Of a stretch of 51,047 nucleotides of DNA, positions 23,186-31,374 are shown piece by piece (positions within the stretch are counted from its first letter, which is position 1; each line of letters starts with the position of its first letter). The stretch is from Planctomycetota bacterium (GTDB lineage Bacteria > Planctomycetota > MHYJ01 > JACQXL01 > JACQZI01). Under the pieces are notes generated by a model. The model had not been told where the DNA came from. It searched no databases and saw only the letters and a program-made list of their open reading frames with translations. Position numbers and translations under genes: made by a program. The stretch is from positions 1 through 51,047 of the forward strand of contig JACQZI010000025.1 in the NCBI GenBank assembly GCA_016207825.1. Direction: 5' to 3'.

Positions 23186-26100
23186 ATGAAAAAAGAGGAA
23201 ATCTCACCAAACCAGGTAACAAAGTTAATGCTTACACTTATTATGGTCATTGCCTTAACGGGCATGGGTATCTATATGCTTTACGGGCAAGACCAGGATC
23301 CGGATACAACGGCCGGTTCAAGCACCGAGGGGCAGGAGGAAGTTACGATTACGGCGGATGAACCGCTTTCTACAACAAACCCTGCGCTTATGACGCTTGA
23401 CCAGTTGAAAGAACGGGCAATAAAGCGCTTTGAGGCAAAGCGCGCCCTGCCTGAGTTACGCAGGAAAGCCGCCGAAAGGCTTGCTCAAAATGGCACAAGC
23501 GGCGCAATGGGCATGCCCCAGCAGGGAATGCCGCCGATGCCCGGCGGGACGCCGAATTATTTCGGTCCAGAGCCCAACTGGGCATATAGCCCGCAACTTA
23601 CTAAATTCGTAGATTCGCTTCCCGGCCTGGGATATGCCAACAGGAATAATCTCGGGCAATATATACCCGTAGCTGTCCCGGACAAGACGGCTTACGCGGG
23701 CTGTGATTATTACGAAATCGGTGTAACCGACCATTCTGAACAGATGCATTCTGAGTTAGGGATGACCAAGACCAGGGGATATTACCAGATAAACTCTGCC
23801 GACCCAAACGTTACGGCAAAGCATTATCTTGGGCCCTTAATTATAGCCAACCGCAATACTCCTATCCGCCTGAAATTCGTCAATAACGTGGCAACCGGCA
23901 CCAATGGCGCCTTGTTTTTACCGGTTGATACCACGGTCATGGGCGCCGGTATGGGACCTCTGGGCGGAATGGAAATGTATCCGGAAAACCGTGCCGAGCT
24001 TCATCTCCATGGCATCTTTGCCCCGTGGATTAGCGATGGGACGCCTCATCAGTGGATTACCCCGGCGGGCGAACCTACTTCTTATCCAAAGGGCGTAAGT
24101 ATGTTCAATGTTCCGGATATGCCTGACCCGGGCGCAGGCGCTTCAACATATTATTATCCTAACCAGCAGAGCGCCCGTTTTATGTTCTACCATGACCACT
24201 CATTCGGGATTACACGCCTTAATGTCTATGGCGGGGAAGCCGCGGGTTATATTTTGAGAGACCCGGTATTAGACGACCCCGATGCACCGGGAAGCATGCT
24301 TTCAAGGGGCGTTATTCCGGCAGACGAGCTTCCTTTAATCATCCAAGATAAGACCTTTGTGGATGCAACGACCATTACGGCTACAGACCCGACCTGGAAC
24401 TGGGGTTCGACCCCAGGCATGCCTATGACCGGAGACCTCTGGTTCCCGCATGTATATATGCCTAACCAGAATCCTAATTCAGAAGACGGGATGAATGCAA
24501 TGGGCAGATGGGATTATGGCCCTTGGTTTTGGCCGCCAACAACTGTGCAGTATACTACCCTGCCGCATCCATCCATGGCAATGGAAGCCTTTATGGATAC
24601 GCCGGTGATTAATGGAACGGCATATCCTTATGTGGAACTCCAGCCCAAGGCATATCGTTTAAGGATATTAAATGCGTGCAATGACCGCTATGTAAATTTA
24701 CAGTTATATTATGCGGATACAGGTGATGGCATAAGCGCGACCGCTACGGCAGCATTAGCCGGCACCCAAGTTAGCGCTATTAACGTAACTGACGGCGGTT
24801 CAGGCTATACTTCAGCCCCTACCGTATACATCTACGGCGGCGGCGGCTCTGGCGCGACAGCTACGGCAACCATAGCAGGCGGCGCGGTGACCGGCATTAC
24901 GGTAAACACTCCCGGCACCGGCTATGCCTCTGCACCGACTATCCTGGTAGGAAGCGCCAAGGAAGTAAAAATGGTTCGTGCCGACGGGCTTGCTTATGAT
25001 ACGCCTTATGGCCCTTATACGGTTGAATATGACGGCCGATTTGGCGGCGTTCCCGACCCGAGACGAGCCGGTCCAAAGATGGTCCAGATAGGAAATGAAG
25101 GAGGGATTCTTCCTAACCCGGTAACACTCAATGCCCCGCCTGTTCCAATCGGCTATGACTTTGGATATAAAACAATGACACTTGGTAATGTCGAGTCGTA
25201 TAATCTTTACATGGGACCGGCAGAACGTGCCGATGTTATCGTAGATTTTTCCGCGGTAACGCCCGGCGCTACTTTGATTCTCTATAATGATGCACCGGCT
25301 CCATTGCCTGCAGGCGACCCGCGGTTTGATTTCTACACAAACAATGAGGATACGACTGCCAACGGCGGCACGGCTCCGACACTGCCGGGTTTTGGCCCAA
25401 ATATCCGGACTATGATGCAGATACGCATTACAGGGACCGCCTCGGCGCCATTTAACTTTACCGCGCTGGATACGGAAATTCCAACGGCTTATCTTGCGAC
25501 ACAGCCGGCGCCTTTGGTCCCGCAAGTGGATTATCCCGGCGCTTACAGCGCGACAGCAAATACGTATGCCCATATCCATGACGGTTCGATGACCTTTACC
25601 CCAACCGGGACAAGTTCACCCATTACAGTTGCATTCCAATCAAAGGCAATAGTTGAGGAATTTGAGCTCACCTATGGCCGTATGAATTCACAATTGGGAA
25701 CGGAATGGTGGATTATCAATAACCAAGGACAGCAAACCAATGGTTTTGCCTATGTGGATCCGGTAACAGAAGTATTGCCAGAAGGTGAAATCCAGATATG
25801 GAAGATAGTCCATAACGGTGTGGATACCCATGCCATACACTGGCACCTTATTAACGTGCAGGTGCTTAACAGGACCGACTGGGCAGGCGTGATAAAACCG
25901 CCGGACCCGAACGAATTAGGCTGGAAAGAAACTGTTAAAATAAATCCTTTAGAAGATACTTTTGTTGCCGTGAAATCAGCCCGGCCTTCGGTTCCATTTG
26001 CAGTTCCGGATAGCGTCCGGCCTTTGGACCCGACAATGCCGATAGGGACGGTGATAGGGACAAATCCATGGGCGTATACAGATGCCCCGACCATAAACGA

Positions 26101-27469
26101 AGTAGTTAATTTTGGCTGGGAATACGTCTGGCACTGCCACCTTCTGGGACATGAAGAAATGGATATGATGAGACCGCTCTCCATGAAAGTTGCGGGTGGC
26201 GGACCGTTTGAGCCCGATGCCCCTATATCACTTACTGCCGTAGCCAACGGCCCCAATGAGGTGAGGCTTAATTGGGTGGATAACGCAACTAATGAGCTCA
26301 TGTTTATCGTCCAGCGGAGCAACAACGGGATTCTTGCTTTTACCAATATAGGGAATGTCTTCGGGAATATAACCAGCTATACTGATTTAACAGCTGGACC
26401 GGGAACTACATACGCATATCGTGTTTACGCTTACAACAATGCAGGGCTTTCCCAGCCGTCAAATACGGTAGAGGTAACAACCCCCGGAGTGGTAACACCC
26501 GGAGCGCCGACCAGTGTAATCGCCATAGCCGGCAATTCCCAGGCAATTGTGGGTTTTGTTGCACCTGCACAAACCGGTGGATCTCCCATTACGTTATACA
26601 CGGTAACCTCAAACCCGGGCGGCATAACAGCTACAGGAAATGCAAGCTCGATCATCGTAACCGGTTTGACCAACGGGACACCCTATAATTTTACGGTTAC
26701 TGCAAGGAATGTCGCCGGGACAGGTCCGGCTTCAACGCCTTCCAATACCGTAATACCTGCCACAGTCCCCGGAGCGCCGACCAATGTAACTGCTATAGCC
26801 GGTGTCGGAAGGGCAACGGTTGTCTTTACACCGCCTGTGTCAGACGGTGGTGACCCGATTGTTTCCTATACGGTGACCTCGGTTCCCGGCAATATCGTAG
26901 CAACCGGGACAGCGAATCCTATAACCGTAAACGGGCTTAACGCAGGCACGGCTTACCAGTTCAACGTGAAAGCAACTAATACGGTTGGAACAGGTCCGGC
27001 GTCTACGCTTTCCAATAGTGTAACACCGACACAACCGACCGTTCCCGGAAGGCCTACCAATGTACGGGCAAGGGCAGGTAACGGCAGGGCAACCGTAACG
27101 TTTAATTGGCCTCAGAACGATGGCGGACGCAATATCACAGGGTTTAGGGCAACCGGTAGGCGCCGTAATGCCCAAGGCGGTTTAATCTTTGCAGGGGCGG
27201 TTACAACCGACGTAACAGCCACGGGACCGGACAGCCCCATAGAAGTAACGGGATTAGTTAACGGTTTTTACTATGATTTTGTCGTAGAGGCAATAAACGA
27301 AGTAGGGACAAGCGCGGCATCCGACCCTTCCCCGGTCGTCAGGCCTTTGGCATCCACAGCGCCGGATAAATCCAACAATAAAAAATGCGGTCTGCTTGGA
27401 CCCGAGCCGTTTGTCTTGCTCGGACTGCTCATGCTTTTAAAGAAGAAAAGGAAAAACATAAGAAGTTAA
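23186..27469 (+). CDS. Giant extracellular multicopper oxidase with four FnIII domains and C-terminal tail (copy 1)
   Basis: 1427 aa. A signal/anchor helix (LTLIMVIALTGMGIYMLY) is followed by an acidic linker and a charged helix. The oxidase core has all four copper motifs: HLHG (His273), HDHSFG (about 336), HAIHWH (about 882) and HCHLLGHEEMDMM (about 983), so T1, T2 and T3 copper sites look intact. Residues about 513-590 interrupt the second cupredoxin domain with two GGSGYTSAP-type units. Four fibronectin III domains occupy about 1010-1395. The end reads KKCGLLGPEPF, a hydrophobic run and a lysine/arginine tail, like a cell-envelope sorting signal. The likely role is extracellular oxidation of a metal (Mn, Fe or Cu) or organic substrate using O2; substrate unknown. 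Next to a close tandem paralogue. Confidence 0.93.
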   Translation: MKKEEISPNQVTKLMLTLIMVIALTGMGIYMLYGQDQDPDTTAGSSTEGQEEVTITADEPLSTTNPALMTLDQLKERAIKRFEAKRALPELRRKAAERLAQNGTSGAMGMPQQGMPPMPGGTPNYFGPEPNWAYSPQLTKFVDSLPGLGYANRNNLGQYIPVAVPDKTAYAGCDYYEIGVTDHSEQMHSELGMTKTRGYYQINSADPNVTAKHYLGPLIIANRNTPIRLKFVNNVATGTNGALFLPVDTTVMGAGMGPLGGMEMYPENRAELHLHGIFAPWISDGTPHQWITPAGEPTSYPKGVSMFNVPDMPDPGAGASTYYYPNQQSARFMFYHDHSFGITRLNVYGGEAAGYILRDPVLDDPDAPGSMLSRGVIPADELPLIIQDKTFVDATTITATDPTWNWGSTPGMPMTGDLWFPHVYMPNQNPNSEDGMNAMGRWDYGPWFWPPTTVQYTTLPHPSMAMEAFMDTPVINGTAYPYVELQPKAYRLRILNACNDRYVNLQLYYADTGDGISATATAALAGTQVSAINVTDGGSGYTSAPTVYIYGGGGSGATATATIAGGAVTGITVNTPGTGYASAPTILVGSAKEVKMVRADGLAYDTPYGPYTVEYDGRFGGVPDPRRAGPKMVQIGNEGGILPNPVTLNAPPVPIGYDFGYKTMTLGNVESYNLYMGPAERADVIVDFSAVTPGATLILYNDAPAPLPAGDPRFDFYTNNEDTTANGGTAPTLPGFGPNIRTMMQIRITGTASAPFNFTALDTEIPTAYLATQPAPLVPQVDYPGAYSATANTYAHIHDGSMTFTPTGTSSPITVAFQSKAIVEEFELTYGRMNSQLGTEWWIINNQGQQTNGFAYVDPVTEVLPEGEIQIWKIVHNGVDTHAIHWHLINVQVLNRTDWAGVIKPPDPNELGWKETVKINPLEDTFVAVKSARPSVPFAVPDSVRPLDPTMPIGTVIGTNPWAYTDAPTINEVVNFGWEYVWHCHLLGHEEMDMMRPLSMKVAGGGPFEPDAPISLTAVANGPNEVRLNWVDNATNELMFIVQRSNNGILAFTNIGNVFGNITSYTDLTAGPGTTYAYRVYAYNNAGLSQPSNTVEVTTPGVVTPGAPTSVIAIAGNSQAIVGFVAPAQTGGSPITLYTVTSNPGGITATGNASSIIVTGLTNGTPYNFTVTARNVAGTGPASTPSNTVIPATVPGAPTNVTAIAGVGRATVVFTPPVSDGGDPIVSYTVTSVPGNIVATGTANPITVNGLNAGTAYQFNVKATNTVGTGPASTLSNSVTPTQPTVPGRPTNVRARAGNGRATVTFNWPQNDGGRNITGFRATGRRRNAQGGLIFAGAVTTDVTATGPDSPIEVTGLVNGFYYDFVVEAINEVGTSAASDPSPVVRPLASTAPDKSNNKKCGLLGPEPFVLLGLLMLLKKKRKNIRS

Positions 27470-27490
27470 CATTTTGTTCTTAGACACTTT

Positions 27491-27515
27491 GCCCCCCGAC
27501 GTTACGTCGGGGGGC
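27491..27515. terminator. GC-rich hairpin after oxidase copy 1
   Basis: GCCCCCCGACG, three-base loop, CGTCGGGGGGC: an 11-bp perfect stem followed by a short CTTTCC. It lies 22 bases after the stop and may act as a terminator or as an RNA 3'-end protector between the two oxidase genes. The remaining gap to 27654 has a 13-codon frame but nothing I can name. Confidence 0.6.
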
Positions 27516-27654
27516 CTTTCCAAAAGGGTTATCAGCAACCATAAAAATACATGAGGAAAAGGAATTATATGGGGAAAAGAATCTTAGCAATGACATGCGC
27601 ATCAAGATAATTGTGCTATAACCGGAATATGATTAGTATTAAAGAGGAGATAGT

Positions 27655-30600
27655 ATGAAAAAACTTGAGTTACTATTAAACACGATAACTAGATTTATGC
27701 TTGTATTTATCCTGGTTATTGCCGTAACCAGTTTGGGTATCTATCTGGTTTACGCGCAGGATGATGACCCGGATACAATATCCGGTTCAAGTTTCCAGGC
27801 GGATATAACACTTGACCAATTTAAAGAACGGGCATTAAAACGCTTTGAGGCAAAGCGCGCCCTGCCTGAAGCACGCAGGAAAGCCGCCGAAAGGCGCGCC
27901 CAAAATGGCACAAGCGGCGCAATGGGCATGCCCCAGCAAGGGATATCTCCGATGCCCGGCGGGACGCCGAATTATTTCGGTCCAGAGCCCAACTGGGCAT
28001 ATAGCCCGCAACTCACTAAATTCGTAGATTCACTGCCCGGCCTGGGATATGCCAACAGGAATAATCTCGGGCAATATATTCCGGTAGCTGTTCCTGACCA
28101 GACAACTTATTCGGGCGCTGATTATTACGAAATCGGAATAACCGACCATTCTGAACAGATGCACTCCGGTTTGTCACCGACTAAAACCAGGGGATATTAC
28201 CAGATAAATTCTGCCGACCCGAACGTTACGGCAAAGCATTATCTTGGCCCTTTAATCATAGCCAAGCGCGATGTTCCTGTCCGCCTTAAATTCGTCAATA
28301 ACGTGGCAACCAGCACCGCGGGCAGTTTATTTCTGCCGGTAGATACCACGGTCATGGGTGCCGGAATGGGGCCGATGGGCGGAATGGAAATGTATACGCA
28401 GAACCGCGCCGAACTCCATCTCCACGGAATCTTTGCCCCATGGATAAGCGACGGCACGCCGCACCAGTGGATTACACCGGCCGGTGAAGTTACCTCATAT
28501 CCCAGAGGCGTAAGTATGTTCAATGTCCCGGATATGCCTGACCCGGGCAATGGCGCCCAGACATATTATTATCCTAACCAGCAGAGCGGACGTTTAATGT
28601 TTTATCACGACCACTCATTCGGCATTACACGGCTTAATGTCTATGCCGGAGAAGCATCCGGTTATATTATAAGAGACCCGGTATTGGACGATACTGATGC
28701 ACCGGGAAGCATGGTTTCAAGAGGCGTTATTCCGGCTGACGAGATTCCGTTAATCATTCAGGATAAGACTTTCGTGGACGCGACCACGATTACCGCAACC
28801 GACCCGACCTGGAATTGGGGCGCGACACCTGGTAGTCCGATAACCGGCGATCTCTGGTTCCCGCACGTTTATATGCCGAACCAGGACCAGAATTCACCGA
28901 CAGGAATGAATGACTTGGGCAGATGGGATTACGGGCCCTTGGTTTGGCCGCCCACGCCGGTACAGGATCCTGTTTTGCCTGATACATCCATGGTCATGGA
29001 AGCCTTTATGGATACGCCTGTAGTTAATGGCACTGCGTATCCTTATGTTACCCTTCAGCCCAAGGCATACCGCTTTAGGGTATTGAATGCCTGCAATGAC
29101 CGTTTCCTGAATTTACAGTTATATTATTCTGATACTGGTAACGGCATAAGCGCTACAGCCACGGCAACAGTGGCAAGCGGCGCTGTGACCGGCATTAACG
29201 TTACTAACGGCGGTTCAGGTTATACCTCTGCTCCTACTATTTATATATACGGCGGCGGCGGAACAGGTGCAACCGCCAGTGCGACAATAGCCGGAGGCGC
29301 TGTAACGGGCATCACGGTAAACACTCCCGGCACAGGTTATGCCACTGCGCCGACTATTTTGGTGGGAAGCACCAAAGAAGTTAAAATGGTGCCGGCGGAC
29401 GGCGCTACCTATAACGGGCCTTATGGTGCTTACACAGTCAAGAATGACGGAAGAGACGGAGGCGTGCCTGACCCGACCAGAGCCGGTCCTAAAATGGTCG
29501 TTATTGGGAATGAAGGAGGCATTCTGCCCAAACCGGTAACGCTCAATGCCCCGCCGAATCCCATAAGTTACGACCACGCTCCCAAGACAATGACGCTTGG
29601 TAATGTTGACGGGTACACGCTTTATTTAGGGCCCGCGGAACGTGCCGATGTTATCGTGGATTTTTCCGCGGTTCCGGCCGGTGCGGCTTTAATACTTTAT
29701 AATGACGCGCCCGCGCCTCTTCCGGCGGGCGACCCTCGTTACGATTATTATACGGGCAATGGTGATGAAACCGCGACCGGCGGCTCAACACCGACAGTGC
29801 CTGAATTAGGCCCCAATACGCGGACAATCATGCAAATCCGTATAACCGGAACTGCCTCGGCGCCGTTTAATTTTACCGCGCTTGATACGGAGCTTCCAGC
29901 GGCATACCTGGTAACCCAGCCGGCTCCGCACGTTCCGCAACCGGATTATCCCGGAGTTTATAGCGCTACGGCAGAAACGTATGCTCACATAATGGATACT
30001 TCATTAACATTTATCCCAACCGGCGCCAGCGCGCCGATAACGGTTTCGCTCCAGTCCAAGGCAATTGGCGAAGATTTTGAAGAAGAGTACGGCCGCATGA
30101 ATGCCCGTCTCGGAACCGATTGGTGGATTATTGTCGCCGACGGCGGGCAGGGGTTTGGGTTCGCTTACTTGGACCCGCCTACCGAAGTCTTGCCTGAAAA
30201 TGAAGTGCAGATATGGAGGATTGCTCATTACGGAGTGGATACCCACGTTATCCATTGGCATTTGGTAAATGTGCAGGTAATAAACCGGGTTGACTGGGCA
30301 GGCGTGATAAAAGCGCCTGACCCTACGGAACTCGGCTGGAAGGAAACGGTTAAGGTTAATCCGCTCGAAGTGATTATTGTCGCCGTGAAATCTTCCAAAC
30401 CCACTTTGCCTTTTGCCATTCCGGACAGCGTCCGGCCTCTGGACCCGACATCGCCTATTGGCGCGATAATCGGCACAAATCCCTGGCCATACACGGGAGT
30501 TCCAATAATAAATCAGATAGTTAACTTCGGCTGGGAATATGTTTGGCATTGCCATATTCTGGGGCATGAGGAAATGGATATGATGAGGCCTCTGGTCATG

Positions 30601-31308
30601 AAAGTTCCGGGCGGCGGACCGTTTGAGCCGAGCGCGCCGGTAATGCTTAATGCCGTTGCCAACGGTCCTAATGAGGTAGCGCTTAATTGGACGTATAATT
30701 CAAATAACGACCCTATGTGTATTTCTATTATTCAGCGGACCAATACCGGTCCGATGGCCTATACTACCGTTGGCAGGATTGCGGGAAGTGTAACCAGTTT
30801 TACAGATAATACGGTTGGTCCGGATACGACATACACATATTGCGTTTATGCTTACAATAACGGCGGGCTTTCCCTGCCTTCGAATACGGCAAGCGCGACA
30901 ACAGGAGCTGTAACCACCCCAAGTGCGCCGACCGGCGTAATTGCTGCAAGCGGTAGCGGACAGGCCACCGTAAGTTTTGCCGCGCCCGCTCAAACAGGCG
31001 GCACTCCGATTTTGTTATACACGGTGACTTCAAATCCAAGCGGTATAACTGCAACCGGAATTTCAAGCCCCATTATCGTGACCGGTTTGACCAATGGTGC
31101 CTCGTATAATTTTACGGTTAAAGCAACGAACCTGCTTGGGACAGGTCAGGTTTCAGGTGTGTCCAATACCGTAACTATAGGAGCGGTTGCAACGGTTGCC
31201 GCCGATAGAAAAAGCAACAGCAAATGCGGCCTGCTTGGACCAGAGCCGTTTATTCTGCTCGGGTTGCTTATGCTTTTAAAGAGGAAAAAGAAAAATATAA
31301 GAGGTTAA
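27655..31308 (+). CDS. Giant extracellular multicopper oxidase with two FnIII domains and C-terminal tail (copy 2)
   Basis: 1217 aa, clearly a tandem paralogue of the gene at 23186. The copper motifs HLHG, HDHSFG, HVIHWH and HCHILGHEEMDMM are all present, as is the inserted GGSGYTSAP module. The 210-residue shorter length is explained by two FnIII domains instead of four. The end is KCGLLGPEPFILLGLLML then basic residues, nearly the same as copy 1. A stretch near the 5' end (27840-28077) is almost identical in DNA to 23400-23660 while later parts differ at many silent sites, suggesting gene conversion. AAAGAGGAG precedes ATG 27655. Substrate as for copy 1, possibly diverged. Confidence 0.93.
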   Translation: MKKLELLLNTITRFMLVFILVIAVTSLGIYLVYAQDDDPDTISGSSFQADITLDQFKERALKRFEAKRALPEARRKAAERRAQNGTSGAMGMPQQGISPMPGGTPNYFGPEPNWAYSPQLTKFVDSLPGLGYANRNNLGQYIPVAVPDQTTYSGADYYEIGITDHSEQMHSGLSPTKTRGYYQINSADPNVTAKHYLGPLIIAKRDVPVRLKFVNNVATSTAGSLFLPVDTTVMGAGMGPMGGMEMYTQNRAELHLHGIFAPWISDGTPHQWITPAGEVTSYPRGVSMFNVPDMPDPGNGAQTYYYPNQQSGRLMFYHDHSFGITRLNVYAGEASGYIIRDPVLDDTDAPGSMVSRGVIPADEIPLIIQDKTFVDATTITATDPTWNWGATPGSPITGDLWFPHVYMPNQDQNSPTGMNDLGRWDYGPLVWPPTPVQDPVLPDTSMVMEAFMDTPVVNGTAYPYVTLQPKAYRFRVLNACNDRFLNLQLYYSDTGNGISATATATVASGAVTGINVTNGGSGYTSAPTIYIYGGGGTGATASATIAGGAVTGITVNTPGTGYATAPTILVGSTKEVKMVPADGATYNGPYGAYTVKNDGRDGGVPDPTRAGPKMVVIGNEGGILPKPVTLNAPPNPISYDHAPKTMTLGNVDGYTLYLGPAERADVIVDFSAVPAGAALILYNDAPAPLPAGDPRYDYYTGNGDETATGGSTPTVPELGPNTRTIMQIRITGTASAPFNFTALDTELPAAYLVTQPAPHVPQPDYPGVYSATAETYAHIMDTSLTFIPTGASAPITVSLQSKAIGEDFEEEYGRMNARLGTDWWIIVADGGQGFGFAYLDPPTEVLPENEVQIWRIAHYGVDTHVIHWHLVNVQVINRVDWAGVIKAPDPTELGWKETVKVNPLEVIIVAVKSSKPTLPFAIPDSVRPLDPTSPIGAIIGTNPWPYTGVPIINQIVNFGWEYVWHCHILGHEEMDMMRPLVMKVPGGGPFEPSAPVMLNAVANGPNEVALNWTYNSNNDPMCISIIQRTNTGPMAYTTVGRIAGSVTSFTDNTVGPDTTYTYCVYAYNNGGLSLPSNTASATTGAVTTPSAPTGVIAASGSGQATVSFAAPAQTGGTPILLYTVTSNPSGITATGISSPIIVTGLTNGASYNFTVKATNLLGTGQVSGVSNTVTIGAVATVAADRKSNSKCGLLGPEPFILLGLLMLLKRKKKNIRG

Positions 31309-31322
31309 CCTTTCGTTCTCGG

Positions 31323-31351
31323 ACCCGCCCCGGCATTATGCCGGGGCGGGT
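31323..31351. terminator. Perfect GC-rich palindrome after oxidase copy 2
   Basis: Two 14-bp arms (ACCCGCCCCGGCAT) around one central base, 14 bases after the stop. It ends only ten bases before the next ribosome site, so it may also limit read-through into the protease gene. Confidence 0.6.
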
Positions 31352-31374
31352 ATATATCCAAAAGCGGGGGGAGT

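Noticed and set aside
24812-25579. 255-aa antisense frame within the oxidase gene
   Set aside because: It is opposite a strongly supported enzyme, with basic, Arg/Cys-rich composition typical of shadow frames and no ribosome site.
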